Assembly (NCBI GenBank): GCA_036250225.1
Contig: JAPZLL010000016.1
Span: forward strand, 372,001 to 436,000
DNA length: 64,000 nucleotides
Origin: Cercophora sp. LCS_1
Lineage: Eukaryota > Ascomycota > Sordariomycetes > Sordariales > Lasiosphaeriaceae
Direction: 5' to 3'
The notes under the pieces were generated by a model. The model did no database searches, was not told the DNA's origin, and worked only from the letters and a program-made list of their open reading frames with translations. Shown one piece after another: positions 21,242 through 33,434 of this stretch. A program made the translations under genes and the position numbers. Positions within the stretch are counted from its first letter, which is position 1. Each line of letters begins with the position of its first letter.

Positions 21242-23021
21242 GATGGGGATGACTGGTGAGGGGAGGATGGTGGCGGAGAGACCTCCGAGAAAAACTGCGG
21301 ACAGAAAGCGTCGTAGTCTGCACAAGTGAGCGAGTTGCTATTTCCGTCGTAGTTCTTCTCAAACAGGTTGCATTTTGGAAGGTCCGAGCGCAGTGGACAG
21401 CAGCGTACAAGCAACTTCGCACAGGATATCAATGCAGCATGGATGCTTGTCGTTTTATCGTTGGCTGCAGCTGAGAAGGTGTGGATGCCTTCCACTTTGG
21501 GGCTGTTGATAAATGAGCAGACGAACCAAGGTTGGCTGCCGATCGTGCTTTCTGTGGCACACCTGTGGGCGAGAGAGGCGTTTCGCGGGGGGCGGGGCAC
21601 GGGGCAGTTCAGGGCCCTAACCCACCCGGCCCTCGTGGAACCTAGGCAGATGGAGGGACGGATCTCATCGGTGCCCGGCGGCCCTCCATTCGTTTCCCCC
21701 ACTCTGGATGCTCCACGACAACGACCCACCAATGCCACCATTGGAGCGCATGCTCCGTTGCCCCTGATCCCTCGTGCAGCCCTAGGAGTTGCTAGTATGG
21801 AATCGGTTAACAAGTGAAAAAAAGAAATCAGCAGTTGCCAGGCTGCCGAGCCGGAGCCCGAAGGGCTCCATCTCATCGAATGGCGACAGCCAGCAAGCCC
21901 GCCCAGGCTCTAGGCCATGGACACCACGTGTGTGCTCGAGCACCTGAAGCCAACGAGATTCATCAATGCGACCTGGATCCTCTCTACTTTCACAGACGTT
22001 GGACTGGGGACTCCTCACGCCTGGACCGCGCTCATGTGCTCTTGTTCAGCTCGGCTGTCGGCAACGTTATCATTCAACACTAACGGCGCCCGCGGGAACC
22101 TGTCATCTGAAATGCACACCTCCCTTCATGCGATCGGGTGCGATAGGATTGCCGTTATGGGGCGGGTCGCCGGCAGTCTTGCAGCTTCGGTTGCACCTCT
22201 TACCCCAACGTGCAGTTGACACAGGCCAATCGAGGAATCGGGCAGCTGCGTGAAGACGCTTCAAACGCACCTCAGAGCGAGGTCTCACCTCGGGTGTGTC
22301 GACCTGCATGTCAACTCTCACCTTTTCTCTGCACGAGAGTAGCGAGCGTAACATTCGATCACCAGTGGGGAAATGGGTCCAATCTGTTCGAGGCTAGGCT
22401 CTGCGCAGGTGTTGCAGCATTGTCCGACGACCATCCCCTTTCTCCACCAACTATCACCAACTTGGGCGGCAGCCCGCTCACGTCTCAGGATGCGCCAAGT
22501 CTCTCCCCCCACCATTGTCAGCCACTAGTCATCGGCAGGCTCAAGCGATGCAGTGGTGAACAAGCGGCGCTCAGGACTCCTCGATGTCAAGCTAGATTCG
22601 CCTCTCCCTCCTCATCGCACGTGGCTGGGAGGAACTAGACCTAAATTCGCTCCAAGGACCACGGTAGTATTCCCTGTTCCGGCCAGTCGCTTAGGGATAA
22701 TCCTCGTCGTTTCGCCCAGCAGTCACTGTGTGCAGCCGGCAGCAACCCCTCCCTGTCTGGTCGTGTTTCTTGTCTACACTGCTACACTATCCCGAGCAGA
22801 GATCGATCCATAACCATGTCCAGTCTTTACCTGGTACTCGACTGCCCCCGGCGTCCCAAGAAGATGGGGCCCACTCGTCTCCCCTTGCTTCCCGGGACCC
22901 ATCTTGGCACAGGAAGCTTCATAACCATTGCTTTTGCCGCTGCTGCCATCCCTCCGTCCCTCCTCCTTGGCTCTGCCCTGTGCCAAAGTCTCCGTCACCA
23001 AATCACAAGCGGTGGTGTGCC
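21242..23021. other. Divergent intergenic region, nse1 and the seven-TM gene
   Basis: About 1.8 kb without a recognisable gene. Frames such as 22728-23168 (+) run into the seven-TM gene's first exon frame but have no conserved upstream content; they are probably leader sequence. The region from 22400 to 22950 is C/T rich, as expected of a leader. Confidence 0.45.
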
Positions 23022-24514
23022 ATGGCGGTCCAGATACCTCCGGACGCCCTCGGCGCAGCCGCTGCGATCCTGTCGTGGAGCTTCGTTTGTCTGTCAGCCT
23101 CGGTGTTCCTCATCTTCCTGATCTGGGTTCACGGAGAGAAAGCGAGCTGTAAGTCTCGTGGCCATTGACTCGAGGACCCTGCTGATATATCCCAGATGTC
23201 GCCTTGCTGGGTTTCTTCTTAGCATTGAGCGCGGTAGCATCCATCATCCAGCAGATACACACCATTGCGCGATGGAATGATATCAAGATGGCGCAGTGGC
23301 AGAATGTTGTCGACAACGTGGGTAACCCGGAGCTGAATATTACGGGAGCCTCACTAGGACTTGATCTGGTTGTCTTTTACATCCAGTATTACACTTACAA
23401 TGTCGAGTCTATGCTTGTCCTGTTCTGGTAGGTTGCCCCAATGAACGGTGTTGCGTTTGAGCAGCGAGCTAAAGAGGGGTAGGGCCGCCGAGCTTGCGCA
23501 TTCGGTCTTCCAGATTCAGATTGTCAGGCGCTTCCGTCTACATGGAAGCCTAATCGCCAAAATCGCGGCTGTTTTTATCCCAGTGATCCAGCAGATCATG
23601 CTGCGGCAACCCGCCTTTCAGGGGAGCACGCTTGGCTACATGTTTTTGGCCGATTTTATCAGTATGTCGCATCCTTCGGGCGCACTCAAGACGTTTTACT
23701 GACTTTCCATAGTGATATGCAGCTTCGGTGTTGGATGCATTCTCCTCATCATTATCCTTGTCAAATATGTACACGCTCGAGTGGCCTTGATCTCTTGGAA
23801 CTTCCGGTATGGTCAGGAAACCGGAGGCACCAGCAGCGCCAGCGTGCTCAGGAGCGGTACAAACGGCCGTACACCACGTCAACCACGGATGAAAGCCATC
23901 TACGACCGATGGCTTCTTGTTCGCTTTACCATCGCCTTTCTTGCGCTTGGGTACGCGTCCTCCAAACATACCTCGTGAGTCGTTGATTGTGCTAACGATT
24001 TTGTTACAGAGTTTTTGAACTGGTCGTCGTCAACTTTCAACTTCGAGCCGCCGCTACCAACACGGTCGAGAACATACCCCCGGAACCAGATCTCAGCGCC
24101 GGCCGTGCCATTGCTGATTTTATCCTCTTTCTTCCCGGGGTTTGCGCTGGTCCCTTGACATTCATCGTGTTTGGGACAACCCGCACTTTTCGCGATTACA
24201 CGGCAAGCCTCTTCCTGCCCAAGTCGTGGAATGCCAAAATCGCCGCAAGGAGGGCGCGTAAACGGAAGCCTTCGGGCGTCGGGACACCGGGCAGCGGTGT
24301 CCCACGGTACCCGGAACCCGTCAACCCCGGTGATCTTGAGGCCGGACACGGAAATGGGGTGATGATGCAGAGCTTTGGGAGAAGTAAGCCGAGCGAGGAC
24401 TGGGGCAGGAACGGGAGTCGACGAGGGCAAGACTCCGAGGAGGATGAGCTTCCGATTATGAAGCCGCCAACGTCACCGGCGCTATCTGCGGCGCTCAGGT
24501 CGCACCCACCTTGA
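23022..24514 (+). CDS. Seven-transmembrane receptor-like protein, five exons
   Basis: Integral membrane protein of unknown ligand. Exons 23022-23148, 23196-23427, 23465-23661, 23713-23950 and 24010-24514 join to 432 residues. Seven hydrophobic segments can be read: ILSWSFVCLSASVFLIFLIW; VALLGFFLALSAVASII; LGLDLVVFYIQYYTYNVESM; LIAKIAAVFIPVIQQIML with GYMFLADFI; SFGVGCILLIIILVKYV; WLLVRFTIAFLALGVFELVV; and ADFILFLPGVCAGPLTFIVF. A possible extracellular glycosylation site (NPELNITG) lies between TM2 and TM3. The ~110-residue C-terminal tail is basic then Ser/acidic (KIAARRARKRKP; QDSEEDELPIMKP), like a GPCR cytosolic tail. No CFEM, Git3, STE2/STE3 or PQ-loop motif is visible. A GPCR-like role is inference from topology. 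Confidence 0.82.
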
Positions 24515-25402
24515 TCGGATTGGCTTGTCAGAGAAGGCGTTTGGGCGGAAAGGAATGAATGTGTGGAGCGTATGTGATGACGTTGATACCCCAGGTTACG
24601 GATACGAAGATACCATCGCTTGTAAGTAGGTACTACTATGTACATAGGGTTTTTTTATGTTGTTCTCATGATTGGTCAATTTACATTGCCCCCATCCCTG
24701 ATTGAAATACAGCCCTCGTTGGCTGTTGTGACACTGCCGGCTTGGTTTCGTCACCCGCGAGACCTGACCGAAAAGGGGGTTGTGGGATGGATGGGCCGTG
24801 CCTTCGGCTGAACAATGCGGGTAACCCCAATTCTCTAAACCTGGTTCACCGTTGACACCCGCAAGTAGCCACCGACGGACAATTGACCTGCAGCTCACCC
24901 CAGCACCTACCGACTTCTCCTTGGCTCCGTGAGCTGCGTGGGGTGGCGCACAATCATCACATCCGTGCCCCGGTTTCACTTGATGCCCCCACTGATATGT
25001 GCGTCAAGCTTTGTCTGGTGTTTGGGCTAGTGGTCGTTTTGTTTTATCTCTCAAGTATTGTACATACGCTACACGGACAGTTGCCTACATGCAGTAGCTG
25101 CGTTGGTAGAGCCCATCCACCTTCCCAACTCATCTGTATGCCTCCGCCCCCTGTCCATCCCGACCCAGCCTTGCCCGTTCTTCCTTCAATGTTCTGGGCG
25201 ACGCTTTCTAGAACATGTATGTGGTTACCGAGACATGTTGGGTTGAGAGGACCAAAATACTAACCCCGATAGACCTTTCCGGCCCCAACGCCATCCATCA
25301 CAAATGGTATCCCCTTTGAAATGCAAGCAACACAACAACCCAATGAGCAATAGGGCACCAACCCGTCCGTTCCTTTCCACGCAAGCCTGACCTAAAACAC
25401 CA
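24515..25402. other. Convergent 3' flanks of the seven-TM gene and tah18
   Basis: No gene recognised in these 888 bases between two facing genes. Short open frames at 24883-25263 look random. Presumed to be two 3' UTRs and a spacer. Confidence 0.45.
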
Positions 25403-28033
25403 TTACCAGCACTCCTGCCAGTAAGTCACCTTTTTTCTGTCTTCCATGAACTTGTTCGCCTCATTAATATCCCCAACAACCTTTGACGCCACGAGCACAT
25501 CTAAAAGGGCCCTCCTGACTGAGCCCGGCATTTTACCCGCGTTACCGCAGACGCAAATCAAGGGCTGCTGATTCATGAACTCGCCGATTTCAGCCGCGTG
25601 TCTGCGGATCTGGTGCTGCACGTAGTTTTTGCCAGCATCGTAGCCGTAAATAGCGCTTCGCGAATTGGGCGGACCTTCCTCAGGCAGGTCATAGCCTCCT
25701 TCTTCCTTAGATTGAGAGAATGGAGAATTTCGATCGTAGGGGTCAAGATCCTTGGCAATGGCCGGATCGACGGGGTCTCTTGAGAACGCGGGGATAACGG
25801 CGACACTGTTATCGTTCTCCCACTCCTCGCGGAAGTAATAGTCGGCATCCTTGTTGCGACATCCAAAAAACAGAAGAACGGGTCCTGGATCGGGGAAGAT
25901 GCCACGGTCCTTGATGAGAGCCCGGATGGGGGCAATGCCGGTGCCTGTGGCAATGGCGATTAACGGGCGGCGGTGGTTTCCCCATGCTGGGTAGAGGGCG
26001 TTGGTGTTGGCCCTGTTGAACGAGATTTCAATATCTCTGCCGACGGGCAGGTTTTTGAGGTAACGGGAGCAGAGGCCTTGACGAGGCTTGCGAATGATGG
26101 TCTTGTATTCGACAAGTGCAGCGAGCATTTCCAGTCTTATCCTAACGAATTGTTCGTCCTCGCTGGTCTTTGAGATAAAACCACTACAAACGCTAAACTC
26201 GCGGCCGCGGATGATCTCGAAATGGTTGAGGGCTTGCTTCCAGGGGATTTTGACGCCGGGGAAATCACGCAAGAGCTCGAGGATGGTGCGCCGCGGGCGG
26301 GAGGTGTAGTCATAGTACTCTTGCTCGTTGCCGGAGAGCGTGAGCTCTCGCAAGCGCTCCTTTTCCATCGGCTCTTTGGTCATCTGGATCAACTCGCGGA
26401 TGAAACTCCGCTTGGGGACAGCTGTGATGTCGAGGTTGTGGATCAACAAATCACGCAATGTTGCGTTGTCGATGGGATGGAGCTTCTTTGGGAAGGCGAT
26501 GGCCATGGGAACCGCGCCCGCTGAGGCATGGTGTCGCTCTCCAAAGTCAAGCGGGATATCGGCAACGTCCCCCCAGCCCATGAGCTCGATCAATGTCTGT
26601 GCATCCTCGGGGTAGTTCTTGGGAAAGATCGTGACGGTTGAGCCAGCGTAGAAGGTAGGCGCCGGGTCTCCGGGTGCGAGTTCGCAAGTAACATCCAATT
26701 CGAGCTTCCGAACGTCCTGCCAGTGGTCTTGAGGCGTCACACGCTCGTTAACAAGAACCCTGGCAACATTAGTGCCGGGTATCAGAAGCGTGTCACTCGG
26801 GGGAAAAGCTGAGATTTCGGGCGCCGGCTTCTTGAGAAGGTATTTCTCGGGGTGATCCTTGAGAACATTGTCCTTGTCAAAGATGCTGACCGAAATTCGG
26901 CCCTTGCGCTCCCGCTCCCAGACATCGCTCTCTCGGGCCGATGCCAGAGGAAAACGCTGCGCCCCGAGACGGAAAAACTCTTCTAACCTTTGATCCTTAT
27001 CTGACCGAGGATGGTCGACATGGGTTCGCACAGCACTCTTGTGTCTAGTTGCAAGAAATCTGCGCTCCTCTTCATCTTCCCCCGCAGCCTGGTGGGGGCC
27101 AGTCGGAGTTGTCATTTCAGATGCCTCGAGCAGTTTGAGAGCGTACTTGGGTGGGAGCTGTACGTCTTCCGGGATTGGTTGAGTAGATTCTGGCAACGGG
27201 TATTGGGCCAAAATAGATGCCTTCAAGTCTTGGTACCAAGGCAGATACACTGTGTCAGTACTGCGATGAGATTCGTTAGCCCGAGGGGATGGCGTGTATG
27301 ATGGCGGTCAAAGGTGGCGTCAAAAATCCTCGGCAACAAACAGAAAGCGCATGCCCGTACTGAAGCACACGCCGGGTGATTAAGGTTTGGTGCTGCGACG
27401 ATAACAGGGGAAAGACAGAAAGGGAAGGAACTCACCCGCTGTCGTGTCGCTCGTCTGCTTCACCGGCTTCAAAGAACTCAGAGGCGCCAAGTTGGAGCAA
27501 TCTTGCTCGCAGCTTCCGCGCCGCCCAGTTGAACCTGGGAAGTGATTTGTGGTCAGTGAATGGTCCCAGACCGCACCGTAAGATGTCTGCACATACTTGA
27601 GATATGAACTATCGCCTAGCCCGAAGATGGCGAACTTTACAGCCCTCAAACAGTTGGTATTGTTCAGTTTCTCTCGCCTGAGGTTGCGCCAGAATTTGGA
27701 TGCGTTCTTGGGCAAGTCTCCCTGACCGGTGGTGGCAGTGACAAATATTGCCAAAGAGTACCGGAGAAGAGCAGTCTGTTTGCGATGTTATGTCAGCTTG
27801 GGCCGCCCTGTGTATTATTTGTATCTCGAAAGCCCCGGAAAGCTGCATCGTACCAGTTTAAAACTGTCCATCTCCTCCACGACAGTCTGAAAGTGATGGC
27901 GCTGGGCCATCTTGCCAAGCTCCACTGCGATCTCTTCACTGTTTCCTGTTTCTGACCCATAGAGGATAATCATACTCCTCCCTTCAATCACAACAGGCTG
28001 GGCAGTTTGCCCATCTGGGTCTGTCAACGCCAT
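25403..28033 (-). CDS. tah18: Tah18/NDOR1 NADPH-dependent diflavin oxidoreductase
   Basis: Passes electrons from NADPH via FAD and FMN to Dre2/anamorsin, the first step of cytosolic Fe-S cluster assembly. Exons (minus strand) 27854-28033, 27597-27775, 27436-27534 and 25403-27260 give 771 residues. The flavodoxin domain shows ILYGSETGNSEE, FVTATTGQGDLP and FAIFGLGDSSYLKFNWAARK (the last formed across intron 2). The FAD domain contains RQGLCSRYL and DIEISFNRAN. The NADP(H) domain has LIAIATGTGIAPIRALIKDR, LLFFGCRNKDADYYFREEW and PLICVCGNAGKMPGSVRRAL. The protein ends in Trp (YWQECW), the FAD-shielding aromatic expected of the CPR family. It is longer than yeast Tah18 (about 620), mainly through a charged linker after the FMN domain (GEDEEERRFLATRHKS onward). 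Intron 3 (175 nt) is long for this locus. Confidence 0.94.
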
Positions 28034-30823
28034 GGTATGGGTATACTGGTGGTTGAATTGATTGCATCCGTTTGCCACTCAAAGATGGAGGTACCGCCTT
28101 TCCGCTGCGAAACCGGCCCACCTTTACACCAAGACAAGGTAAATCTAGGTTTGCTGTTCCTAGATTTAACTTGATACCGTGAGATAAAATCGGGATGCCT
28201 GTGGGTCAAGTGTTTGCTGAGCTGCCAGCGGAGGTAGAAGAGGGCCTGAGTCAAGGATCGCATGCGGTGTTGGATGATGGACTATCGCCCCCTCCGGTGG
28301 ATCGGCCCCGACGTCGGCCTTGGGTCATCGGGCCCATACCCTACCGGCGGCCATCGGCGCCGATATCTTGACTCGGATGCAAGAGTATGGGCAAATGGGC
28401 TTCACGTCTCTCTCAACCACCCTTCTCAGCTCCCTAGCTACAAGTGTTGCCTCAACAGCGCCAAACCAGAGCCTCAATCAGTTGAGGCCTGACTTGTGAA
28501 CTGCCCCACTTTTTCACATGATCGCCCATGCCGCTGGGTAGAGCCACTCTTGACCGCGCCGCAATGGATCCAACCCGGTTCTTCTTGCCGTGCTCCCGGA
28601 ATTCTTGATAGCAAACCGAACACGGTTCCAGAGGGCCCGGAAAAGGACGCCTAGAGGTACATCGGTTGAAAAAAGTCATTGTCATAATGTCATAATTGAT
28701 GCTGGCTTTTGGTGCATAATGTTTTGGGAGATTGGATGCAGAAATCAGGAGGGGCAATTTCATAGCCAAGACTTTTCCCCCTATGTATTCCCCTGAGTAG
28801 ATACCTTCGAAATTTTCCTGAAGCCAACTACAGAGCCCAGGCCGTTGTATGAAGATGCTGCGCTTTGTGAGATGCGATGCATGGTTTAGCCTTATTTTGG
28901 AGGTCATCGCAGCCCAGCTCGACGGTAAGCCGAGCTGTCTCACTTTGCGATATCTGGCGAAGCTGCCCTGCAATTCAGAGAACCCCAGCCCTTCGTCAAG
29001 CTTTCAGGCCCACCGCGGAGTTGGCGTTCGGTTTCAACCGGGGGTGGGGTGGCTGAAGTGAAACTGTGGGTTCGGCGGGAGGAGCATGGGCGGCCCTGGT
29101 GCTGCAGGATCGTCATCTTCAGGAAGCACGGGCAGCAAATGGAATCATCTCGAAGCGGTCGTCAACAAACAACAGTGGTTCCGTTCTTGGCTATGTAGGA
29201 TTGGATTTGCCTTCACTCGGTGGATCTGTCATCCGGCGAGCAGCCCGAACGGGAGGCGTGCCTTTTTGTCTGCCGTATTGGCCGCAGATGAACATGCGCC
29301 AGTGCATGTGCCTGTTGAGCCTGGGTTGGGATCCCAACTGCTGCTTCGATGACACGCTGCGACCAAACCTTCAGCCGCATGAGGCGGTTGCGGCTGATTT
29401 GCTGGGCGTTTTGCCCCCAATTCAGGAAAAAAAAAAACTGTGGTGTGGCTCTTTGCTATAGGACACTGGACAATGAAACTCTCTCCTCTCTCTCGTCGCT
29501 CGTCGCACATCGGTCTTCCTCGAGTATAACTGATGCCACCAGTTTGGTCAATAATGGGCTGGGAGTCCTGGCAGTGGTGAGTCCAGCTCTAAAGTCTATT
29601 TTCTCGCTTGGAGGGAGGCCATCCTTCACTGCCAGCTTCAGTGAAGTGGCAGGCAGGGAAGTGGGAGCCGCCCAAGCTGTTGCTCTTTCCGGGATGCGCC
29701 TGCTTGTTACGTATGTCTGGTAATAATCTCGTACTAATGGTGAGTAAGTAGATCTAGTCGATCTAGGAGATAGATGAGGCTATAATGGCTCATGGGAAGC
29801 AACAAACTGCGCTGTTTGTGTGCACTCATCACTCGCATGCCGGATGACCATGTTGGAGCCGCCATCTCCCAATTGTGTGACTCCTTCCAGTTGCCGTTTG
29901 CCTAACTTGCCTTTGCCCCCACGGGGCAAGTTTGCCGAAGGAAAGGTGTAAGTTGGATGTCCACACCGCCTTCCTGTGGGCCTCTGGCATCATCACGATA
30001 TTCTGTCCACCCACAGATCGGAAGGCACGTAGGAGCTTTGTGCCAACCAGGAGCCAGATCGAAACCTTAGGTTGCCGCTCCCGTTCCCTTGAAATATTAT
30101 ACAACATAGGCAACAACTTGCAGGGGCAACGTCGCACGGCAGGAAAGACCTTAACTCCAAGCCAAACTTTCAGCTGAGGATCTTGGGAGACCTCCAGTGC
30201 GGTACCGACCCAGACCAAGGCGCAATTTCTGCCATCCGACAAATCCCACCGCGCCGATTTTGATATTTCCAAACCTGCACAAACAAAGAAGAGACTGAGT
30301 GGTAAGTAGCTGCTCCGCCTCTTGAGATACACCTCCGTGCAAGCACGCCCCGGACAAAGCTGTTCTTGCAAAGTCAGGCCTTCCCAGCGCGCATCCCCTG
30401 CCGCAATCCACTGCGCCTGCAACTTCTCCCCTGCACCACACGGACCCCTGTCAAGGCGAAGGTACGTACCCTATGCGCCCGCCACGCCTTCCTCTCGCTT
30501 AATTCCCCGAACGCCTGCAAAAAATATTTGAATTTTGAGCGCGCCGACTCAGAGCTTTCCTTCTTCCCTCTTCCTCGTCAAGCATCAAAGATCGATCTCA
30601 AGCCTCCTTCAACTTTCGACAACCACCTTCAAGATCTAGGGCACGTAGCTACCCTTCTAACTCCCCCTCTCAATCCAGAGTTCAATTACCCTCGTCCCCG
30701 AACAAGCGGCGTCCATTTTTCTCGACGCTCCACTGATTCCCCGGCGAGTCAACCAATCTCACGTCAAATCGTACATCAAAGCAAAACATCTCCATTCAAC
30801 CCACCGACATCATCACAGAAACC
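28034..30823. other. Long divergent intergenic region, tah18 and the RRM gene
   Basis: 2.8 kb with no recognisable coding sequence; a 173-codon minus-strand frame at 28452-28973 has no domain. The right end (about 30300-30823) is a CT-rich leader with possible splice donors (AAG/GTACGT at 30460), so the RRM mRNA may have 5'-UTR introns. An A9 run lies near 29428-29437. Confidence 0.45.
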
Positions 30824-32282
30824 ATGTCTACCGCCGTGGAGAAGGTTACCGACGCTGCGGCTGCCGCCGTCACTGACGTTACGAACGCTCTGGCCAACAC
30901 CTCTGTAACCGACAAGGCCGCTGACGACAAGAACGCCGCCAACGATGCCGTTCTTGCCAGCGCCGCCGAGGGTCGCCGTCTCTACATCGGCAACCTTGCC
31001 TATGCGACAACAGAGGGGGAGTTGAAAGACTTCTTCAAGGGCTACCTTGTGTATGTACCCGTCCCTTAACCACATCTGCACCCTATTTTGCAATGGCTTG
31101 AGCCTCTACGGCGGCGCACGGTATTTACAGCCCTGTGCGTTGGAATGCCCAGCCAACCGTCAGCCCTGATCTATGCTCAGATGCGTCTGAATGATGTTTT
31201 CTTGAGCGTGTTCCTGCCCATTATTGTCCAAACAATTGCCTGGGCAGAATTACACATTGTTTTCCTTTCTTTGTGCTACACCGGAATCTTGCTAACCTTT
31301 GCGAAGTGAGTCTGTCTCAATCCCCAAGAACCCTCGCACCGACCGCCCTGTCGGTTACGCCTTCGTCGACCTCTCTACTCCCAGCGAGGCTGAGCGTGCC
31401 ATCGCTGAGCTTTCGGGCAAGGAGATTCTCGAGCGCAAGGTCTCTGTCCAGCTTGCACGCAAGCCCGAGACTACCGAGAAGACTGAGGGCGCCAATGGCG
31501 AGGGTGCCGGTGAAGGCACGCGCCGCCGCCAGTCTACCCGCGGTCGCGGTCGGGCGGGCCGTGGCCGTGGTGGGCGTGCTCGCGGCGGTCGCGGCAGTGG
31601 TGTAAGTCCCAAGTAACTCTCTGTTTGTTACTCTAGCTAATAGTATCCAAAGGATGAGAAGACGGAGGGCACTCCTGAGGCTACCGGCGGTGCCGCTACT
31701 GAGGCCCCGGCTTCCACCGACGAGGTCCAAGCCCTGAAGGACATCACCAACGAGGACAACACTGACAAGAACAAGGGTGTCAAGGGCGAGAAGAAGGAGG
31801 CTCGCCCGCCTCGTGAGCGCCGTGAGCGTGGTCCCCCGGCTGACGGCATCCCCTCCAAGACCAAGGTCATGGTCGCCAACCTGCCGTATGACCTGACCGA
31901 AGAGAAGGTATGTGCACTCTTACTGTCGCTTCTAGCTAGTTAGCTAACGACCACACAGCTTAAGGACCTTTTCGCCGCTTACGAGCCTTCGTCTGCCAAG
32001 ATTGCCCTGCGCCCTATCCCTCGCTTCATGATCAAGAAGCTTCAGGCTCGCGGCGAGCCCCGCAAGGGCCGTGGCTTCGGCTTTGTCACCCTGGCGTCAG
32101 AGGAGCTGCAGCTTAAGGCCGTTGCGGAGATGAACGGCAAGGAGATCGAGGGTCGCGAGATTGCTGTCAAGGTCGCCATCGACAGCCCCGACAAGACCGA
32201 TGAGGAGGCCAATGCTCCCGAGGGTGAGGTTGCCCACGCAGATGAGCAGGCTCAGGCTGCGACTGCCACAGCCACTGCTTAG
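30824..32282 (+). CDS. Two-RRM RNA-binding protein with an RGG box
   Basis: Nuclear or cytoplasmic mRNA-binding protein. Exons 30824-31050, 31307-31601, 31653-31907 and 31959-32282 give 366 residues. RRM1 (~47-130) has RNP2 LYIGNLAY and RNP1-like GYAFVDL; the 256-nt intron 1 lies inside it (GYLV|ESVSIPK). A Gly/Arg stretch follows (RGRGRAGRGRGGRARGG, ~160-180), a classical RGG box and a likely methylation target. RRM2 (~238-340) has RNP2 VMVANLPY and RNP1 KGRGFGFVTL. The N-terminus is Ala/Thr/Val rich and helical; the C-terminus is acidic/Ala. Layout resembles yeast Rnp24/Gbp2-like and plant nucleolin-like small RBPs; a specific ortholog is not claimed. The CT-rich leader and codon use suggest strong expression. 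Confidence 0.9.
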
Positions 32283-33434
32283 AACCCCATACACATTTTG
32301 ACGTTTTGACGAGCTGCGCTCTCGTCTGGGGGATGGGGGCGCAAACGCTAGTTCTATTCGACAACACACCTGTTCGTATGTATTACTCTTGGGCGCGTGC
32401 ATTTTCCCCTGACGATTTGGCATGGATTGGAACGAATTTTTCCTTATGGTAGACATCTTCCACGGGAGGTTCATGAGAGAGCGAGATTGAGCGGCGGGAT
32501 AATATCTCCTGGCGTCCTGGATTTGCAAGGGCTTTTCACACAAGGCTCAATGCGGGTAGACTTCAGGAACCATTATCTTGCGGCTTGAAACAAAAATATC
32601 CCTTAATTTTTCGAATGACGTTTTCATCTTCATGTGTAATTGACGGCCACTCGGTCTCTTTTCGCTGGCATTCTTCGGGTGTGTACAATAATTCGTCACC
32701 GGAGATTCGGGGTTTGGGGGGACAGGAAAAGTTATCTCGGCAATGCACACGTAACGAATGTTATATGCTTTGAACTCCTCTATATTGTTCGTGATTCTGG
32801 TCTGATGTAGGTGCCTGTTGCTTGACGACGACCCCTTGATCCGAAACGGGGCGCATATCAAATGGGTGTGTCCTGGGAATCCTTCACCCGGTAACCGAAC
32901 ATAACAAACATAATACTGCTGATCTGTCACTTGATGACTGTCCCTTATCAAAAGAAGGATGAGGTACATGTACCCGGTATATTGAATGTATTCCAAGATT
33001 TCGACTGTATTCTGCTCATGAACTCAGTACAGCCGCACTTTGTAATCCTCAATTGCTAGGTTTGCGCTTTGTCTCACGGCATATCCTCGTCTTATTTTGT
33101 ACAGGGCGTTCGAAGTGGAGGTTCCGCCGAAATGGTCTGGGCCTTCCCATCGTTATGCAGACCCGGAAAACTGACAGCACAAGTTACTTTTTCGACGCGC
33201 AACGCCCGATAAATCCACGAAAGCGATAAATCTTGCAGAGGAATATTTGTTCCCAAGACAAACGGATATCCCCGTTTTGCTGTATGCGCTTGGGTTGGTT
33301 ATTCGCCAACACTTTTCCCTCGTCCGACAAAAAAGCCACGCGACAATCACCCGCCAACCCAAGACTGAACCCGATCTCTAGACCAACAGAACAGCAGTCG
33401 TTCAAACACAGCTCACCTTGATATTGCAACAGCC
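32283..33434. other. Intergenic: RRM 3' UTR and ArfGAP promoter
   Basis: No gene recognised in these 1.15 kb; frames are short. AT-rich stretches at about 32590-33000 are consistent with a 3' UTR and intergenic DNA. Confidence 0.45.

Noticed and set aside
28452..28973. 173-codon minus-strand frame between tah18 and the RRM gene
   Set aside because: No domain, irregular composition, no exon signals.
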